A stretch of DNA of 62,865 bases from an uncultured Mycoplasmatota bacterium (lineage in GTDB: Bacteria > Bacillota_I > Bacilli_A > RF39 > UBA660): contig UQRY01000004.1 in NCBI GenBank assembly GCA_900543675.1, positions 1-62,865 on the forward strand. Reading direction: 5' to 3'. Within the stretch, counting starts at the first letter, position 1, and each line of letters starts with the position of its first letter. Under the pieces are notes generated by a model. The model saw only the letters and a program-made list of their open reading frames with translations. It ran no database searches and had not been told where the DNA came from. The position numbers were made by a program, and so were the translations under genes. Shown here piece after piece: positions 62,756 through 62,865 of the stretch.

Positions 62756-62784
62756 ATTATAGCATAAAGTCCTATAAAAAGCAA
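62756..62784 (-). promoter_or_regulatory. SigA-type promoter with extended -10
   Basis: The minus strand reads TTGCTT (62779-62784), 17 bases ending TGC, TATAAT (62756-62761), about 30 bases before the ATG at 62726. The last 80 bases of the window hold nothing I can name. Confidence 0.75.
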
Positions 62785-62865
62785 GATTTTCTCCCATATA
62801 CTGTAATCATCGTAGATTTTTATTTGAAATTCCGTTTTATGGCAAAAAGCTGAAATAAGTCTGAT

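Overview
The window looks like chromosome from a low-GC Gram-positive bacterium, probably a Bacilli/Erysipelotrichia-like or Mollicutes-related gut lineage. The DNA is very AT-rich, gene starts carry GGAGG/GAGGTG ribosome sites, and the housekeeping genes match Firmicutes families and neighbourhoods (yrrI-alaS, ylbN-rpmF beside ylbM, polA-mutM, 6S RNA-tcdA). TGA works as a stop (for example at the end of the glucan synthase, overlapping the pgi ATG), so the code is standard rather than the Mycoplasma code. The spoIIGA-sigE pair next to an FtsK/SpoIIIE translocase points to sporulation ability. LexA, AddAB, RecD2, PolA and MutM form a repair complement. I see no transposase, phage structural gene, rRNA, tRNA or CRISPR array.

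Layout. 1-5 kb: a truncated seven-helix histidine kinase, then three paralogous PlsC-type acyltransferases, at least two with their own promoter. 4.5-13.5 kb: pgi and a 2560-residue GT84/GH94 cyclic beta-1,2-glucan synthase-like protein in one operon. 13.5-19.2 kb: a T-box leader with a GCU (alanine) specifier precedes a deoxynucleotide-kinase-like gene, alaS and holA; yrrI lies upstream. 19.3-26.6 kb: an accessory block with a tightly overlapped three-gene operon of unknown function (ankyrin/coiled-coil protein, 442-residue helical protein, 612-residue protein), a BspA-type repeat surface protein and a 55-residue membrane protein. 26.6-36.6 kb: recD2, two small unknown genes, mtaB, addA and addB. 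36.7-42.6 kb: a GHL10-type lipoprotein-like enzyme, a YmfH/YmfF M16 peptidase pair, deoD and a divergent HEFFH metallopeptidase-like gene. 42.6-45.5 kb: lemA and a DUF2207 membrane protein. 45.6-50.3 kb: ftsK, sigE, spoIIGA, rpmF and yceD. 50.4-57.2 kb: tmcAL, a GNAT-like gene, pyk, mutM and polA. 57.3-59.2 kb: a cation exchanger, a 47-residue one-helix protein and divergent lexA. 59.2-62.8 kb: a class B-like sortase, tcdA, a probable 6S RNA, an alpha/beta hydrolase and an unknown membrane/coiled-coil protein.

The strongest new observations are regulatory. The small gene opposite lexA has a near-perfect promoter with a LexA-box-like palindrome in its spacer, which suggests a miniature SOS-induced division inhibitor in the place YneA holds in Bacillus. 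Both spoIIGA and sigE are preceded by the same unusual layout: a 0A-box-like -35 and a 21-bp spacer to a good -10, the hallmark of Spo0A-driven spoIIG. The three-gene ankyrin operon is the best candidate for an undescribed protein system; an ATG directly followed by TAA sits at its expected start. All of this was read by eye; no database search was possible.
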